DNA from: Victivallales bacterium
GTDB taxonomy: Bacteria > Verrucomicrobiota > Lentisphaeria > Oligosphaerales > Lenti-02
DNA: 7,697 nt
Reading direction: 5' to 3'
Assembly: GCA_018648945.1 (NCBI GenBank)
Contig: JABGQJ010000365.1
Coordinates: forward strand, 1 to 7,697
Below, piece after piece: positions 5,427 to 7,697 of the stretch (position 1 is its first letter; the number at the start of each line of letters is the position of its first letter). Under the pieces are notes generated by a model that saw nothing but the letters and a program-made list of their open reading frames with translations, was not told the origin of the DNA and did not search any database. Made by a program: the position numbers and the translations under genes.

Positions 5427-7697
5427 ATGACGATGAACCCCGAAGAAGGCCTCGGCGGATACCTGGTGAAGATGGCAGCCTTTGGCCTGTTTCTGGTCTT
5501 CTGCCTATTCGTTGTCTTCGTGCTGATACCGAGCCTGGACCGGAAGCAGCAGGCCGTCCTGCCAGAGCCCGAACCAGTTCGGCCCCCTGAGGTCGTCATC
5601 CAGCGGTTCGAGATGGATCTGGATGGAGAGTGGCAAGTATCGGGCAAGGACATGGCCCTTCCCGCCGCCATCCCCGGCGATGTCTTCAGTGCCCTGCTAG
5701 CCGCAGACAAGATCGCCGATCCCTATTGGCGCCGCAACGAGAGCGCCCTGCGCTGGATCGGGGAGACGGACTGGACATTCACCCGCGAGTTCATCGTTCC
5801 CCCCGAGTTCCTGCAGCACCGCTCCTTCGAACTGAGCATCCGCGAACTGGATACGGTGGCCGAAGTCTTGCTGAACGGCACGTCACTGGGGAAGTCAGAG
5901 AACATGCACCGCACCTTCCGCGCGGATGTGGGGTCTCTGCTGAAGGCTGGGCGCAACCGCCTGGAAGTCCGGATCAGCTCGGCAGTGAAGGTCGCGAAGG
6001 CCAAGGCGGCGAAGCTGTCCTACACCATCCCCAACAGCACCAACAACCTCGTGCCCCATATGAACCTACTGCGCAAGCCCCAGTGCCATGCAGGCTGGGA
6101 TTGGGGCCCCTGCCTGATTCCCGCAGGCATCTATGGTGGCGTACGCATTCAGGCAGCCGACATGGGCCGCATCCGCTCCGTGCGAACCAGCCAGGAGCAC
6201 GGCGATGGCCGCGTGAAGGTGAAGGTGGACGTGGACGTCGAATCGGTCGGGGAGGAAGCGACTCCGGTCACGGTCTCCCTCGACGGACGCAAGCAGTTCG
6301 TGGAAGTGAAGGGGAATCGCTCCGTCGAGGTCGAGTTCAGCATCGACAACCCAAAGCTCTGGTGGCCGGCGGGCTACGGCGACCAACCACTCTATGATCT
6401 GGTGGTCTCGACTGCGGACCACGAAGTGAAGCGAAGGCTTGGCCTGCGCAAGCTGGAAGTCATCAACGAGGATGACCCGAAGAATCCGGCCCACCCCACC
6501 AAGCTACCAGGCAAGAGCCTGATCTTCCGGGTCAATGGGGTGGATGTGTTCTGCAAGGGAGCCAACTGGATCCCGCACGATGCGATCCCCGGTCGGCAAA
6601 GGCCGGAGCGGTACCGGGATCTCCTGGAATCCGCCGTGGCCGCGAATATGAACATGATCCGGATCTGGGGCGGTGGCCGGTACGAACGACGTATCTTCTA
6701 CGATCTCTGCGACGAACTGGGGTTGATGGTCTGGCAGGACATGATGTTCGCCTGCAGCATGTACCCCGCGACCGAGGAGTTCATCGCCGAATGCTGTCGC
6801 GAAGCGGACGAGCAGATCCGGCGCCTGCAGACGCACCCGAGTATCGCCATCTGGTGCGGCGACAACGAGGTAATCGGCGCTCTGGCCTGGTACCCACAGA
6901 CCCGCGGCGAGCGCGATCTGTACCTGGTGGGATACGATCGGCTGAACCGGGAGCTGATGAAGGTCGCTCGGCAGGCCGATGCCACGCGAACATTCTGGCC
7001 GAGCTCTCCCTCCGACGGCCCTGGCGATTTCCGCAATGGCTGGCGGAACTTCGAGCGCGGCGACTCCCACTACTGGGATGTCTGGCACGGGAACAAGGAC
7101 TTCGGCGCCTACTATTCCATCCGGCCCCGTTTCTGTTCGGAGTTTGGCTACCAGTCCTTCCCCTCGCTGGAGACCGTGCGCACCTTCGCCGAGGAGGCGG
7201 ATTTCAATGTCAGCTCGCCCGTGATGGAGCACCACCAGCGCAACACTGGCGGCAACAAACGGATCGTGGACATGTTCACCCGCTACTTCCGCATGCCAGG
7301 GGGGTTCGAGCAGTTCCTGTTCACCAGTCAGGTGCAGCAAGCCATGGCCATCCAGACAGCGGTGGAGTACTGGCGCACCCTACGTCCCCATTGCATGGGA
7401 ATACTATTCTGGCAACTCAACGACAACTGGCCGGTGGCATCGTGGTCGAGCATCGAGTACGGCGGCAAATGGAAGCTGCTCCAATCCCACGCCAAACGGT
7501 TCTACGCCCCGGTCATGTCCACCGCCTTCCCCCGCACCGTGAGCGAGAAGCAAGCGGACGGCAAGAACCGGAACGTAAAGCGCCTAGCCGTGTATACCGT
7601 GAACGATCAACGGGAGCGATTCCAGGGCACAGTCACGGTCGAACGTCGTGACTTCGCCGGCACCGTGCAGAAGGCGTGGCAACTCGAACTCGACCTG
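5427..7697 (+). CDS. Membrane-anchored GH2 beta-mannosidase-like glycoside hydrolase (3' partial)
   Basis: The frame is open from ATG 5427 through the last base, giving 757 codons without a stop. Residues 16-34 ([19 protein letters not shown]) form one strong hydrophobic segment with no clear cleavage site or lipobox, suggesting an uncleaved anchor. A Pro/Glu-rich linker (about 45-60) follows. The body matches GH2 beta-mannosidases: N-terminal sugar-binding sandwich with [16 protein letters not shown] (220-235), [15 protein letters not shown], then the TIM barrel with [23 protein letters not shown] and [23 protein letters not shown] carries the predicted acid/base Glu481, and [12 protein letters not shown] the predicted nucleophile Glu572; [20 protein letters not shown] follows. 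The family releases terminal beta-mannose. GDNE replaces the commoner GNNE, and the residues after it (VIGALAW, then [13 protein letters not shown]) recall a GDNE-type subgroup I know from other bacteria. GH2 beta-mannosidases are usually about 850 residues, so roughly 100-150 are missing past the window. Other GH2 specificities are possible. The catalytic part probably faces the periplasm or outside, but flanking charges do not settle the orientation. Confidence 0.88.
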   Translation, partial: MTMNPEEGLGGYLVKMAAFGLFLVFCLFVVFVLIPSLDRKQQAVLPEPEPVRPPEVVIQRFEMDLDGEWQVSGKDMALPAAIPGDVFSALLAADKIADPYWRRNESALRWIGETDWTFTREFIVPPEFLQHRSFELSIRELDTVAEVLLNGTSLGKSENMHRTFRADVGSLLKAGRNRLEVRISSAVKVAKAKAAKLSYTIPNSTNNLVPHMNLLRKPQCHAGWDWGPCLIPAGIYGGVRIQAADMGRIRSVRTSQEHGDGRVKVKVDVDVESVGEEATPVTVSLDGRKQFVEVKGNRSVEVEFSIDNPKLWWPAGYGDQPLYDLVVSTADHEVKRRLGLRKLEVINEDDPKNPAHPTKLPGKSLIFRVNGVDVFCKGANWIPHDAIPGRQRPERYRDLLESAVAANMNMIRIWGGGRYERRIFYDLCDELGLMVWQDMMFACSMYPATEEFIAECCREADEQIRRLQTHPSIAIWCGDNEVIGALAWYPQTRGERDLYLVGYDRLNRELMKVARQADATRTFWPSSPSDGPGDFRNGWRNFERGDSHYWDVWHGNKDFGAYYSIRPRFCSEFGYQSFPSLETVRTFAEEADFNVSSPVMEHHQRNTGGNKRIVDMFTRYFRMPGGFEQFLFTSQVQQAMAIQTAVEYWRTLRPHCMGILFWQLNDNWPVASWSSIEYGGKWKLLQSHAKRFYAPVMSTAFPRTVSEKQADGKNRNVKRLAVYTVNDQRERFQGTVTVERRDFAGTVQKAWQLELDL

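Noticed and set aside
6504..7340. Open frame of about 278 codons on the minus strand
   Set aside because: It is antisense to the catalytic barrel of the beta-mannosidase, where the + strand encodes all the conserved GH2 motifs.
6791..7651. Open frame of about 286 codons on the + strand
   Set aside because: It is out of frame with, and wholly inside, the beta-mannosidase coding region. It is rich in Arg, Pro and Gly with no motif, typical of an alternative frame in GC-rich DNA. The same applies to 5630-6397 and 1619-2383.

Overview
The window is a GC-rich bacterial stretch (by eye about 60% GC) with every convincing gene on the + strand. It holds the 3' end of one gene and a strong terminator. 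After that come four co-directional genes that look like one operon: SGNH hydrolase/acyl-CoA ligase fusion, PHP-type (DUF3604-like) metallohydrolase, acyl-ACP thioesterase-like protein, and a membrane-anchored GH2 beta-mannosidase cut off by the window end. No rRNA, tRNA, CRISPR, transposase or phage gene was seen.

Layout. 3-446 is the C-terminus of a probably surface-associated beta-rich protein, ending in an Asp-rich run, a Gly-Lys run and a basic tail. 481-533 is a near-textbook intrinsic terminator with a 14-bp perfect stem. 541-614 carries a small perfect dyad, a possible sigma70-type promoter and a good Shine-Dalgarno sequence. 615-2723 is the fusion protein. 2724-2822 is a gap largely filled by two adjacent short tandem arrays (an 8-bp unit, then a 9-bp unit). 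2823-4604 is the PHP-type protein. 4612-5388, 7 nt downstream, is the thioesterase. 5427 to the window end, 38 nt further on, is the beta-mannosidase.

Organism. Nothing here is a taxonomic marker. The GC content, the large multidomain hydrolases, the DUF3604-like protein, the bacterial FatA/FatB-type thioesterase and the purine/pyrimidine-skewed short repeats between genes all recall uncultivated, polysaccharide-degrading lineages around the PVC group, Hydrogenedentota or Sumerlaeota. This is a low-confidence impression from memory, not a demonstrated assignment.

How the genes may work together. Three activities concern acyl groups: ester hydrolysis (SGNH), ATP-dependent acyl activation (ANL ligase) and acyl-thioester hydrolysis (hotdog thioesterase). 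They are linked to an exo-beta-mannosidase held at the membrane and a metallohydrolase of unknown substrate. A coherent but unproven reading is a pathway for an acylated mannoside or similar glycoconjugate. The glycoside would be cut outside the cytoplasmic membrane and the acyl part hydrolysed and re-activated inside. The most novel-looking item is the single polypeptide joining an apparently complete SGNH esterase to an apparently complete acyl-CoA ligase.
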